Below, one piece after another: positions 1 through 8,457 of a stretch of DNA of 64,000 nt. The position numbers and the translations under genes are program-made. The stretch's first letter is position 1. Every line of letters begins with the position of its first letter. Source of the DNA: G965225705 sp965225705 (GTDB lineage: Bacteria; Pseudomonadota; Alphaproteobacteria; Caulobacterales; Maricaulaceae); assembly GCA_965225705.1 (NCBI GenBank), contig OZ245325.1:1364001-1428000 (forward strand). The letters are read 5' to 3'. The notes under the pieces were generated by a model. The model saw nothing but the letters and a program-made list of their open reading frames with translations, ran no database searches and was not told the DNA's origin.

Positions 1-568
1 AATCTCCAAGGCTTCCTGTCATGAACAGCTGATCGCCCTGCTGTGCCGCGCTGCGTGGAATAAAGCCCTGTTGAGGAACACTGCCCAGAGCCGTTATAGA
101 AAGGCTAAGCGGGCCGGAAGAACGCACGGTATCCCCACCCCACAAGGTAAGGTTATACTGGTCCTGATCCAGCGCCAGGCCCTCCGCCAAATCTTTGATC
201 CCGTCTAAAGGCCTGTTATCTGGCCAGATAAGAGACAAAAAATAGCCCAGAGGTCTGGCTCCCTTAGCTGCAAGATCAGAAAGGTTAACCCTTAAGGCCT
301 TGCGGGCAATGGTAGGGAGGGGGTCATCTGACCGGAAATGAATGTTTTCCACCACACTGTCTTTTGTGATGACAAGGGACTGGTTATGTGGGGAAGAAAA
401 GAGGGCCGTATCATCCGTCAGCCCCAAAGCTTCGGGGGCTCTTTGTGTAAGAGGCAGAAAACAATCTTTGATCAGCAGAGATTCGCCGTCTTTCTGCTCT
501 GCCCCTGAAGAGAAAGAGGGGAAGGAATAGGGAAACTTTGGGGAAGGAGGGTCTTTTTTTAAAACCAT
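1..568 (-). CDS. thiL: Thiamine-monophosphate kinase, C-terminus cut by window edge
   Basis: ThiL phosphorylates thiamine monophosphate to the cofactor thiamine diphosphate. I translated the minus strand from the ATG at 568. The frame stays open to base 1, giving about 189 residues. They include the family's nucleotide and Mg-binding stretches: GLTDDTALF, then ITKDSVVENIHF, NLSDLAAKGARP and WGGDTVRS. The family is about 320-340 residues, so roughly the C-terminal 40% lies outside. The start lies 8 bases after the nusB stop, and the nusB-thiL order is common in proteobacteria, so the two are probably co-transcribed. The N-terminus, before the LTQRAPEA stretch, is rich in Pro, Phe and Ser and may be slightly extended. 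Identification is secure; the exact start is less so. Confidence 0.93.
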   Translation of the reverse strand, partial: MVLKKDPPSPKFPYSFPSFSSGAEQKDGESLLIKDCFLPLTQRAPEALGLTDDTALFSSPHNQSLVITKDSVVENIHFRSDDPLPTIARKALRVNLSDLAAKGARPLGYFLSLIWPDNRPLDGIKDLAEGLALDQDQYNLTLWGGDTVRSSGPLSLSITALGSVPQQGFIPRSAAQQGDQLFMTGSLGD

Positions 569-576
569 ATGCGCTG

Positions 577-1137
577 TCAGGACCCCTTAAAATCCCGGGG
601 CCTTGCCTTACGTGCAATTTTTTCAAGGGCTGCATTGACAAATTTAGGCTCAGGATCATCGAAAAAAGCATCAGTCAGAGCCAGATATTCACTGATCACA
701 ACCCGCACAGGAATATCAGGACGATAAAAAAGTTCATAAGCCCCCCCCCGTAAAACAGCCCGTAAAACAGCATTAAGTCGCTCAAGGCGCCAGCCTTTGG
801 CCAAAACCTCCCCTATAGCAGAATCAATATTTTTCTGGGAGGCAACCACTCCCTCTAACATCTCCTGAAAAAAAGGGAAGTTATCAGATTGTTCCTGCTC
901 TATGCTATCACAGACTTCCTGTGCACTGTCCTGCCCATCAGACTCTGTTTCCGTTCCGGTGGTCTTCAGGACAGGTATAATCCCTTCACCTGTGTTCTGA
1001 TCGGGCAGAAAACCATACTCAGGAAAATGACGTGCAACAGCTTTAACCCCCTGGCCTGAAAGCTCCATCTGGTAGAGGGCCTGAACCAGGGCAAGCCGGG
1101 CCGCTTTGCGGCTATCTATATTCTGTATTGCGTTCAT
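577..1137 (-). CDS. nusB: Transcription antitermination factor NusB
   Basis: NusB binds BoxA RNA with ribosomal protein S10 and supports antitermination in rRNA operons. The N-terminus (DSRKAARLALVQALYQMELSG) and the C-terminal helices (RLNAVLRAVLRGGAYEL, DIPVRVVISEYLALTDAF, FVNAALEKIAR) are typical. The protein is about 186 residues, where the family usually has 140-165. The excess is an acidic, low-complexity segment at about residues 42-90, between helix 1 and the rest. I chose ATG 1137; in-frame TTG and GTG codons lie up to 18 bases upstream, at 1155 and 1152. ribH, the frequent upstream partner, is absent. A plus-strand membrane protein gene diverges upstream instead. Confidence 0.93.
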   Translation of the reverse strand: MNAIQNIDSRKAARLALVQALYQMELSGQGVKAVARHFPEYGFLPDQNTGEGIIPVLKTTGTETESDGQDSAQEVCDSIEQEQSDNFPFFQEMLEGVVASQKNIDSAIGEVLAKGWRLERLNAVLRAVLRGGAYELFYRPDIPVRVVISEYLALTDAFFDDPEPKFVNAALEKIARKARPRDFKGS

Positions 1138-1403
1138 CAAAACATTGTCCACCAAACATGATAAGAAGACAAGGAGAAGGATGTCTTAAGTGATCAGGAA
1201 AAGCCCAAAATGCGTGTTCCCGGGAGAGTTTAACACAAATTCAAAAGCCAAGATTTAGAAAAATACTTTACTCTAAAAATTATGGGCTTTTCAGGAAACA
1301 TATTTTCCTCTAAAAATAATTTAATAAAAATTGTTTATGGAGCATAGCAGGGAATTAAAACCTCTAAACTAAGCTTTTCTAACGGGGAGTGAGAGAGAGA
1401 ATA

Positions 1404-2318
1404 ATGGAAGTAGAAAACAAGACAAATATAGTGCCACAAAATTTCTCCGTAACAGATGCTGGCTTATATGGGCTAAGAAAGTTAAGTCAGGGAGAAGGGC
1501 TTTTTCTTAAACTTATCGTTCCCTTTGCTTTGATTTTATTCCTGGGTGCTTTTCTGCAGAACCTCTGGACAGAACCCTATCGTGATGTTCAGGTGGAAAA
1601 CTTCATGTCTCTTCTTGAAGGCAAGATGAGCGCAGTGGAGATCGAGCAACAAAATCAAATACTGGCCCAACAGGGGGGACAGAGTCTCCTCTCTTCTTTT
1701 GTACTACTTGTCCTCAATATACTTGTTTATGCCGCAAGCTTACGCTGGCTCATACGGGGAGAGACACAAGGCTCAGCAGGACCTTTTCGCCTTGGATCTG
1801 ATGAGTTAAGACTGTTCGGCGTGATGCTTCTTTATGCTGTTGCCGTGATCGTTATAGCCCTTGCCCTCATCATTCCTTTTGGAGGCATCTTTTTTCTTAT
1901 GAAGAGTATGATTATGGAGGGAGATAAAGATAGCGGCATGCTCGGTATGTTTGTTCTTAACCTTATTCTTATCCCTCTTTTTATCATCGGACTTGTCTGG
2001 TCTTACACACGTTTTTCTCTTGCTTCTGCTTTGACAGTCGCTGAAAATCGTTTCCAGTTTTTTAAAAGCTGGAAACTTACCCAACATATAGTCTGGAAGC
2101 TTATATCCAGTTATATTATGGTAGGTTTTCTTCTCGTCTTTGTCTTTACCATGCCCTTTATGCTTGTGATGTTTTTGCTTCCTGAGGGATCTGTGAAAAC
2201 CATACTCACCCCCCTTTTCTCTTCTGTATCAGGCATCATATCTGTCCTTTCTTTCTCAGGCATACAGGCTTATGCCCTGAGATTTCTGGGGATTCAGGTA
2301 CAGACAACAGACGTATAG
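1404..2318 (+). CDS. Polytopic inner-membrane protein of unknown function (paralogue A)
   Basis: About 304 residues with roughly six hydrophobic segments. One lies near the N-terminus, after FLKLIVPFAL; one sits around the middle; the rest fall in the C-terminal half. A short motif in the second half, YTRFSLASALTVAE followed by FFKSWKLTQ, is of the kind found in many alphaproteobacterial membrane proteins loosely grouped with the membrane domain of glycerophosphodiester phosphodiesterase. A second, diverged copy of this architecture lies at 6457-7281. The ATG at 1404 follows a GA-rich stretch. GTG 1389 is in frame, but it abuts the GGGGAG and would leave no spacer. The gene diverges from nusB and converges on glpX. 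I cannot assign a function. Confidence 0.75.
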   Translation: MEVENKTNIVPQNFSVTDAGLYGLRKLSQGEGLFLKLIVPFALILFLGAFLQNLWTEPYRDVQVENFMSLLEGKMSAVEIEQQNQILAQQGGQSLLSSFVLLVLNILVYAASLRWLIRGETQGSAGPFRLGSDELRLFGVMLLYAVAVIVIALALIIPFGGIFFLMKSMIMEGDKDSGMLGMFVLNLILIPLFIIGLVWSYTRFSLASALTVAENRFQFFKSWKLTQHIVWKLISSYIMVGFLLVFVFTMPFMLVMFLLPEGSVKTILTPLFSSVSGIISVLSFSGIQAYALRFLGIQVQTTDV

Positions 2319-2573
2319 AAAATACAGTCACAAAGCTAAATGTTCAGGATACCCACCTGCCATAACCGATTTCAGGGTATGAATACATGAAGAGGAAGAG
2401 GTTCGTCCTGCCTATCCATACCGTTCACAATAAAGGCCGGGCAGAAACCTCGTTTTAAAGGCTGTTGCACTTCAAAAAATCTGAAGCCCGGGCCTGTCAG
2501 GCCCAAAACTTAAAGGCCATATACCAGGAAAGAATCTCACCTGACCCAACAGAAAAGTCAGAGCAAAATTATA
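2319..2573. other. Convergent intergenic region with short GC-rich hairpins
   Basis: This gap separates the plus-strand membrane protein from the minus-strand glpX. It contains a pentamer hairpin (CTTCA/TGAAG) directly followed by a GGGCC/GGCCC hairpin near 2477-2506. No clear T-run follows on either strand, so I call it possible termination structure only. The overlapping 85-codon reading frame has no family resemblance and runs antisense into glpX. Confidence 0.3.
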
Positions 2574-3554
2574 TCATATACGGGGCGTTAAGGTGCGGAA
2601 AATACGTTGCGTACCATCCCAGGAAGTCAGCATCAGGGTCTCGGTTTCAATCCCTTTTACGGTTTCTCTCACACCATCAACAAGATCCCCGGAGGTTACC
2701 CCCGTTGCCAGAAAAGCCGTAGGCCCTGAAGCCAGTTCAGACAAGGTATATTTGTAATCTAAGTCCTGAAGACCTGTTTTATGGGCCCGCTCACGCTCTT
2801 CTTCATGACGGAAATAAAGACGCGCCTGCATCTGCCCGCCAATAGCTTTCAAAGCAGCAGCAGCCAAAACACCCTCTGGCGCCCCGCCACGCCCCATATA
2901 AAGATCTACACCTGTCTCTGGTTGCGTTGTATAAACAATGCCTGCAACATCCCCATCAGGAATAAGACGGACCCGTGCCCCAAGGCCCCGGGCTGCTTCA
3001 ATAGCGTCCGCATGGCGGGGACGCTCCAGAAAACAGATACATAAATCCTGAACAGAGACGCCCTTTGCCTTTGCCATAGCCTGTAAATTTTCTTCAACAG
3101 AGGCATCAAGATCAACAACGCCTTCTGGCCAGCCGGGCCCAAGAGCAATCTTGTCCATATAGGTATCTGGCGCATGCAAAAGGCCGCCACGCCTGCTGAG
3201 CGCCATAACGCACAGAGCATTAGGCATAGCCTTTGCAGTCAGTGTTGTCCCCTCTAAGGGATCAACAGCTATATCAATCTCTTCACCCTCACCGGTCCCA
3301 ACTGTCTCACCAATATAGAGCATGGGGGCCTCATCACGTTCCCCCTCCCCAATCACGATACGGCCCTTCATAGCAGCAGTTTTTAAAACAGAGCGCATAG
3401 CCTCCACCGCCGCATGATCAGCGGCCTTATTATCACCCCGGCCTATAAAGGAAAAAGCAGCCCGTGCTGCGGCTTCGACCGCAGCCAGCCCTTCAAAAAG
3501 AACATGCCCGCCCAGAACCTCTGGTTGTTTTTTATCAGGATTTGCATGACTCAT
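2574..3554 (-). CDS. glpX: Class II fructose-1,6-bisphosphatase GlpX
   Basis: GlpX hydrolyses fructose 1,6-bisphosphate in gluconeogenesis and the pentose-phosphate pathway. The roughly 326-residue protein carries the class II metal and phosphate motifs: IVIGEGERDEAPMLYIGE, then DIAVDPLEGTT, later MGRGGAPEGVLAAAAL and a C-terminal LMLTSWDGTQR. I chose ATG 3554 because AAGGAA lies just upstream and the protein then begins MSHANPDKK. The longer frame adds residues that do not look like the family. The gene stands alone between a convergent membrane protein gene and accD, 127 bases away. With no class I fbp in view, this may be the main FBPase, but that is inference. Confidence 0.96.
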   Translation of the reverse strand: MSHANPDKKQPEVLGGHVLFEGLAAVEAAARAAFSFIGRGDNKAADHAAVEAMRSVLKTAAMKGRIVIGEGERDEAPMLYIGETVGTGEGEEIDIAVDPLEGTTLTAKAMPNALCVMALSRRGGLLHAPDTYMDKIALGPGWPEGVVDLDASVEENLQAMAKAKGVSVQDLCICFLERPRHADAIEAARGLGARVRLIPDGDVAGIVYTTQPETGVDLYMGRGGAPEGVLAAAALKAIGGQMQARLYFRHEEERERAHKTGLQDLDYKYTLSELASGPTAFLATGVTSGDLVDGVRETVKGIETETLMLTSWDGTQRIFRTLTPRI

Positions 3555-3681
3555 TTTTTCTTTCCTTCTTTTATATAAACCGAAAGCATTGAAGATCCTC
3601 ATGTATTTTTGCTGTTTTTATGAGCCACAGCAGACACATAGCTGACCTTTTCTACCCCTTTTATTTTTTAGATTTTCCACC

Positions 3682-4569
3682 TTATGTTTTCTGCGAACTC
3701 TTTCTTTTTACGGCCGAAGAAAAAGAGCTGCGTGGCTGAAGAAGACGAAGAAGACGACCAAGCGTGGTTTTCATATTTTTTCGCTCAACCACAAGATCAA
3801 CCATCCCCTTTTCCTGAAGATATTCAGCACGCTGAAAACCTTCTGGCAAAGTCTCACGAACAGTTTGTTCAATCACACGGGGCCCGGCAAAACCAATCAA
3901 AGCCCCGGGTTCTGCAAGATGTATATCACCCAGCATGGCGTAAGAAGCCGTCACACCACCGGTTGTTGGGTCTGTTAACACCACAAGATAAGGAAGCCCC
4001 GCCTGTTTTAAGCTTTGTACAGCCAAAACTGTGCGGGGCAATTGCATCAAAGACAAAGCGCCTTCCTGCATACGGGCCCCCCCTGCAGCTGTAAAAACGA
4101 TCAGAGTGGCTTTCCTCTCAATGGCTTTTTCTGCAGCCTGGATAAAGGCTTCCCCTGCTGCCATGCCTAAAGAGCCCCCCATAAAGGCAAAATTCTGCAC
4201 AAGAACAACAGCCTGAACACCATCTATATGACCTATGGCTGCGGCCATAGCATCTTTGCGCCCCGTTTTGGTACGCGCGGCTTTCAGGCGATCTGTATAT
4301 CGCTTATCATCTTTAAATTTTAAGGGATCCTGAACAACCTCTGGCGTTGGAAGTTCTTCATACACACTGTCAAAAATATACAAAAATCGTAACTCCGGAC
4401 CGATTCGCATATGGTACCCCGCCGGGGTCACATAAAGAGCAGCCTCAAGATCCTTATGGAAGACCATTTCTCCGGACTTTGGGCATTTAATCCAGAGATT
4501 GTCAGGCGTATCAAGCCTGGAAAAAATTTTTTTAACACCCGGTGGTGTCAAACGCGAAATCCAGTTCAT
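3682..4569 (-). CDS. accD: Acetyl-CoA carboxylase carboxyltransferase beta subunit
   Basis: AccD pairs with AccA to transfer CO2 from biotin to acetyl-CoA, giving malonyl-CoA for fatty acid synthesis. The 295-residue protein shows the carboxyltransferase core, including NFAFMGGSLGMAAGEAF, FTAAGGARMQEG, LTDPTTGGVTASYA and GFAGPRVIEQT. Of the four N-terminal zinc-ribbon cysteines of the E. coli enzyme, only C29 (KCPKSGEM) remains; the second pair is replaced (YVTPAGYHMRI). Alphaproteobacterial AccD often lacks these ligands, so this looks like a lineage trait rather than damage. The Lys/Ser/Arg-rich C-terminal tail is unremarkable. The usual partner folC is absent downstream, and trpBA is absent upstream. 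Confidence 0.96.
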   Translation of the reverse strand: MNWISRLTPPGVKKIFSRLDTPDNLWIKCPKSGEMVFHKDLEAALYVTPAGYHMRIGPELRFLYIFDSVYEELPTPEVVQDPLKFKDDKRYTDRLKAARTKTGRKDAMAAAIGHIDGVQAVVLVQNFAFMGGSLGMAAGEAFIQAAEKAIERKATLIVFTAAGGARMQEGALSLMQLPRTVLAVQSLKQAGLPYLVVLTDPTTGGVTASYAMLGDIHLAEPGALIGFAGPRVIEQTVRETLPEGFQRAEYLQEKGMVDLVVERKNMKTTLGRLLRLLQPRSSFSSAVKRKSSQKT

Positions 4570-4761
4570 GATGATAAAACTCTGCTTATAAAACCACGAT
4601 CCCTCAGATCATACCTGTTACAAGTCTTCCCTGCACAACAAAAAAGGGAAAAACACTTAAGGTTCCTCCCTTTGCACCTGTTCATACACCCAAAGGTCAA
4701 AGAATTCAAATATCTGTCCTGTCTGCATGATTTTCCTGAATATGCCTTCTGGCTAACCAAC

Positions 4762-4941
4762 TCAGATCATAACGTGGTAAATCCACTTTTTTATCCCATT
4801 TTTTCTCAGGTATAAGAGAAAAAAAAGCCTCTTCACCAGGCTCTGTATACCCCGCTCCCAATTCGCACACCAGATACCCAGGGCAACAGGAGTATAATAA
4901 CGGGACACTGTTGCAACGTAAAAATTAAATCTTGTAAGCAT
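4762..4941 (-). CDS. Possible small protein, 59 residues, unrecognised
   Basis: In the 640-base gap between accD and bfr, an ATG at 4941 is preceded by a strong Shine-Dalgarno-like GGGGGAGATGAA. It opens a 59-residue frame that starts MLTRFNFYVATVSRYY, contains VALGIWCANW and ends in a basic, aromatic-rich tail. The frame continues upstream to about 5064 without a stop. It may therefore be the remnant of a longer gene, or a chance frame with a good ribosome site. I do not recognise it. The rest of the gap (4570-4761, 5065-5212) shows nothing I can name. Confidence 0.3.
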   Translation of the reverse strand: MLTRFNFYVATVSRYYTPVALGIWCANWERGIQSLVKRLFFLLYLRKNGIKKWIYHVMI

Positions 4942-5212
4942 TTCATCTCCCCCATAATCACCTAAACAGGCAATTCCACGCATAGGTTCAGCATTATTAA
5001 GATGAAGGTGAATACCGGAAGATTTCAAAACACCCTTTGCGGTGATCAGAGAGTAAAAGATCACTATTCAGGGGCAAAAACAGAGATAGTATGATAAGGA
5101 TGACAGACATCATGCCTGACGTTTCTACTTTCTATAACTCAAAACACACTATCACCGGTCTCATGAAGTTATAGCTAAAAACGTTGCATTCCCTTTTACA
5201 AAGACAAAATTT

Positions 5213-5704
5213 TTACCCCTGAGCCACAGAGGCATTGGGTTTGGACTGGAGGTGGATATAATTCTCTGTTCCCATGCTTTTGATAAGATTGAGCTGTGTT
5301 TCCAGAAAGTCCACATGCTCCTCCTCATTGTCCAGAATAGTCATGAGGAGATCACGTGAAACATAATCCCTTTTCAGTTCACATAAGCTCACGGTTTCCC
5401 GCAGAACTGTCAGACCTTCATGCTCAAGACGGAGATCACATTCCAGAATTTCCTGCACGCTCTCCCCAATATAAAGCTTATTCAAACTCTGGAGATTTGG
5501 AAGGCCTTCAAGAAATAAAATACGTTCAATGAGCTTGTCAGCATGCTGCATTTCCTCAATGGATTCCTGATATTCTTTGCCCGCAAGCTCCGAGATACCC
5601 CAGTCACGTAACATACGTGAATGTAGAAAATACTGGTTAATAGCCGTAAGCTCATTTTTCAGGATAGCATTAAGCCCCTGAATAATCTCTTTATCACCCT
5701 GCAT
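5213..5704 (-). CDS. bfr: Bacterioferritin
   Basis: Bacterioferritin forms a 24-subunit haem-containing iron-storage shell with ferroxidase activity. The 163-residue protein has canonical ferroxidase ligands at canonical positions (E18, E51, H54, E94, E127, H130) and the haem-ligating M52 in EEMQHAD. The start MQGDKEIIQGLN is standard. bfd, which encodes the [2Fe-2S] ferredoxin that reduces stored iron, lies 135 bases upstream on the same strand. The two probably form one iron-responsive unit. The final residues after the last helix (HLQSKPNASVAQG) are slightly extended and unremarkable. Confidence 0.97.
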   Translation of the reverse strand: MQGDKEIIQGLNAILKNELTAINQYFLHSRMLRDWGISELAGKEYQESIEEMQHADKLIERILFLEGLPNLQSLNKLYIGESVQEILECDLRLEHEGLTVLRETVSLCELKRDYVSRDLLMTILDNEEEHVDFLETQLNLIKSMGTENYIHLQSKPNASVAQG

Positions 5705-5839
5705 AAAAAGACCGCTCCTCTTTTGATCGTAAAAAAACTTTCTATCATTTTTACAGACAGAGGGGGACAGTTTAAAGGAAGAAAAAAGAGGAGGAAAGGG
5801 CTTATTTTCCTTTTAAGGAAAAATGTTTTTAAAGACTTC

Positions 5840-6049
5840 TCATTCGCAAATAGCCATGGCAGGATCTTTATGGTGTTGCACGGCTGACTTTTTGTGTTTT
5901 GAAAAAAAATCACGTATTTCACAAAGGCATTTGCCACAATCCACCTGAACACCATGATGAGCATGAACCTCACGAGGGCACTGCACCCCCTGTTTGATAG
6001 CAAGGTGTATTTTACGTTCATTCAAATGATGGCAAACACAAACAATCAT
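5840..6049 (-). CDS. bfd: Bacterioferritin-associated ferredoxin
   Basis: Bfd donates electrons to bacterioferritin haem to release iron. The 69-residue frame from ATG 6049 shows the family's [2Fe-2S] pattern: C4-x-C6 in MIVCVCHHLNE, and C38-x-x-C41 in VDCGKCLCEI. The frame runs upstream another 46 codons, but those residues are hydrophobic and unlike the family, so I start at MIVCV. No strong Shine-Dalgarno precedes this ATG. A TTTTCCTT/AAGGAAAA hairpin just beyond the stop, near 5810-5827, could attenuate read-through into bfr. The short His-rich tail (KHKKSAVQHHKD) is not a standard feature and might bind metal. Confidence 0.92.
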   Translation of the reverse strand: MIVCVCHHLNERKIHLAIKQGVQCPREVHAHHGVQVDCGKCLCEIRDFFSKHKKSAVQHHKDPAMAICE

Positions 6050-6456
6050 AACATAAAAACCAGATTTTAGCGGCTGTGCTCCTCTGAAAGAAACTTTGCT
6101 GTAAAAAGAAAAAGCTCTAAAGCCATAAGAAAGTCCAAAAACACAGGGCACACTTAAATATTCTAAGATAGGGATATTTGTAAACAATTATGAGAGTTAT
6201 TGTCAAGTAAAAACAGGCAAGCTCAAAAACACTGTGCAGGCTTCCCAAACTAAGTTGGATGGATGAGGTCGCTTAACAAAAAAGCGCAGCACATACATAA
6301 AAGAACATGATTTTGGATCTGCTGAATCTTTTGTGAAATCCAGAATTCATAGTCTGCATGGAGATACACTTAACCCTGGAAGAAATATTCTTGTAGAGCT
6401 CTCTTCTCTGTGTCAGTCTTTCTTTTTTTAAAACCTTAGCCACAAGGCCTGTCTTT
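6050..6456. other. Divergent promoter region between bfd and a membrane protein gene
   Basis: These 407 bases should hold the promoters of bfd (minus) and the plus-strand gene at 6457. An imperfect 20-base palindrome with arms ACAAT/ATTGT sits near 6184-6204 (centre ATTATGAGAGTT). It is the right size for a Fur- or Irr-type operator upstream of an iron-storage pair. The match is loose and I do not claim a specific regulator. No RNA gene or open frame of note is visible. Confidence 0.3.
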
Positions 6457-7281
6457 ATGAAACCTTCTTCCCTGCTCTCCCCCGGAACAGTTTATGTTTT
6501 CTGGTTTCGTCATATACCTGTTATGGCTCTTGCTGCCCTGCCCTTTGGGGTAGGTTTTGTTCTGTTACACTATGTTGTGCCGGCAAAAAATATTTTTGTT
6601 TTGGGGGTATGTTTTATTTTTCTTTTGTTTGCACAGGCTTTTTTTGATTCTTCTGTTCAAAACAGAGCGCTTAAAAGACAGGTGTCATGGAAAGCCCGAA
6701 TAAAAGATACCAGGCGCCTGGGCCTCGCCTATATTCTTCTGAGCATGATGACTGGTGTTTTCGTGGTCGTGGCCTCTTTGATTTTAAGTGCTGTTCTTGC
6801 CAGTATTCTTCAGGCCCTCAACCCTTCCATACCAACACTCTCCACTTTTTCGGACTTTAAGGCCTTAGGAGCTTCCGGATATATAGGTTTACAGGCTGTA
6901 AGCTGGGTTTTAGGTCTTGGAATTGCCTTTCTTTTCCTGCGCTTTTCTCTCACCGCACCCCTGACGGTCAAAACAGGGCATATTCGTGTGTTCACAAGCT
7001 GGAAAAAGACACGTGGTCATACCCTCCCCCTTATCGTGTCGGCCTTACTTGTCTTTGGTCCTTTTATTGTTTTGGCATGTGTAATTTTAGGAAGTATGAA
7101 CCTGTCTTCACATGAGGGATCCTTCCTCCTAAAAACTTTCATAACACACCCCTCCCCCTGGCTTAGAGGCTTCTATGCCTGGCTTTTTATCTTTTTTGGG
7201 GGAGGAATTTTTCAGTCTTTTGCAGCTTTATGGTCCCAAAGACCTGAAGTTCAGGGGCATGAAGAAGAGATAAAGTCTTAA
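6457..7281 (+). CDS. Polytopic inner-membrane protein of unknown function (paralogue B)
   Basis: 274 residues with about six hydrophobic segments and a soluble loop around residues 115-135. A segment in the second half reads LRFSLTAPLTVKTG followed by FTSWKKTRGH. It lines up with RFSLASALTVAE and FFKSWKLTQH of the protein at 1404-2318, so I regard the two as diverged paralogues with the same topology. The N-terminus (MKPSSLLSPGTVYVFWFRHIP) is probably cytoplasmic. The gene converges on the metallo-hydrolase gene, with stops 26 bases apart. The function is unknown to me. Confidence 0.75.
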   Translation: MKPSSLLSPGTVYVFWFRHIPVMALAALPFGVGFVLLHYVVPAKNIFVLGVCFIFLLFAQAFFDSSVQNRALKRQVSWKARIKDTRRLGLAYILLSMMTGVFVVVASLILSAVLASILQALNPSIPTLSTFSDFKALGASGYIGLQAVSWVLGLGIAFLFLRFSLTAPLTVKTGHIRVFTSWKKTRGHTLPLIVSALLVFGPFIVLACVILGSMNLSSHEGSFLLKTFITHPSPWLRGFYAWLFIFFGGGIFQSFAALWSQRPEVQGHEEEIKS

Positions 7282-7306
7282 GGAAACCCGGACACACACT
7301 TTCTTT

Positions 7307-8194
7307 TTACGTGATGGCGGTAAACAGGGGTGGCGTTCCCAAACTCTGCTGAACATATCCTTGTTGTTCAAGGTACTTAAGGTGAGCCAAAACAGAAAGT
7401 GAGGCAGCTTTTTTAAGGCGTGGGTCAAGATCCTGATAGATGTCTTCAACAAGCTGTGTGACAGACTTTTTTCCTTGTTTTACAGCCTTTAAAATTTGTG
7501 CTTCACGTCTCAGGCGATGATCAATGAGAGCGTCAATAAACGCTCCGGGCTCTGACACAGAAGGCCCATGTCCAGGCCATAACAGGGCATAATGGCGTTT
7601 TTTTATCTTCTTAAGACTGTTGAGATAAGCCCCCATATCTCCATCAGGGGGAGAGACAACAGAGGTTGACCAGCCCATAATATGATCTCCTGAAAACAAA
7701 GTATTTTCTTCCAAAAGCTCATAACAAAGATGGTTAGATGTATGGCCGGGTGTATGGACAGCCTCTAATGTCCAGCCGGCCCCCTCAAAGCGTGCACCAT
7801 CACCTATATTGACATCCGGGCAGAAGCCATCCCCTCCTTCCTGTCCATCACCCACGGAACACTGTGGATCAGGTAAGGGATAGCCATAAATCTTTGCGCC
7901 ATATTTACGGGCCAGTACAAAAGCAAGGGGGGCATGATCTCCATGATGGTGGGTGAGGAAAATATGGCTGACTGTCTCACCCTGCAAAGCTTTATCCAGA
8001 TCCTGTTCATGAACTTTGAGACAGGGGCCGGGGTCAAGAAGGGCAACTGTACCCTGCCCAAGAATAAAACTATTCGTACCATGATAGGTCAAAGGCCCGG
8101 GATTGGGTGCGACAAGGCGTCGCAGACGGGAAGAGAGCCTCTGGACACGACCATAGTCAAAAACATCATCGCGTTGAAAAATCAGGGAAGACAT
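7307..8194 (-). CDS. Metallo-beta-lactamase-fold hydrolase (LACTB2-like)
   Basis: 295 residues with the full di-metal motif set: THHHGDH at residues 81-87, the later PGHTSNHLCY, then SGDHIMGW, and a C-terminal WPGHGP. The N-terminal PNPGPLTYHGTNSFILG and the C-terminal winged-helix-like segment resemble the LACTB2 / beta-lactamase-like protein 2 group, some members of which are endoribonucleases. In many alphaproteobacteria such proteins are annotated only as MBL-fold metallo-hydrolases. The substrate cannot be read from the sequence. Start MSSLIFQRDD is the only plausible one nearby. It stands alone, convergent with the membrane protein gene at 6457. Confidence 0.9.
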   Translation of the reverse strand: MSSLIFQRDDVFDYGRVQRLSSRLRRLVAPNPGPLTYHGTNSFILGQGTVALLDPGPCLKVHEQDLDKALQGETVSHIFLTHHHGDHAPLAFVLARKYGAKIYGYPLPDPQCSVGDGQEGGDGFCPDVNIGDGARFEGAGWTLEAVHTPGHTSNHLCYELLEENTLFSGDHIMGWSTSVVSPPDGDMGAYLNSLKKIKKRHYALLWPGHGPSVSEPGAFIDALIDHRLRREAQILKAVKQGKKSVTQLVEDIYQDLDPRLKKAASLSVLAHLKYLEQQGYVQQSLGTPPLFTAIT

Positions 8195-8457
8195 GGGACT
8201 TACTTAACAGGTGAACAGACAAATATACAGGAAAAATTACCTCCCCTAAAACTAAAGACATAAAACTGACATTTCATGGCGAAACATCTCAAACCCCATT
8301 TTTATTTGTTTTTATCAGAGTAATAAAGTATCTTAACACACTGTTTTTTAACCTCCGCCTACCTTCAAAAAACACAAGATATTTTTAAGAAAAAGTTAAT
8401 GAATTTATATAAAATAACTGTTGAAATTTTTTATAGTCCTGATCAGGGAGTTTGATC

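Noticed and set aside
3684..4094. 136-codon plus-strand frame
   Set aside because: It is antisense to the well-supported accD and has no family resemblance.
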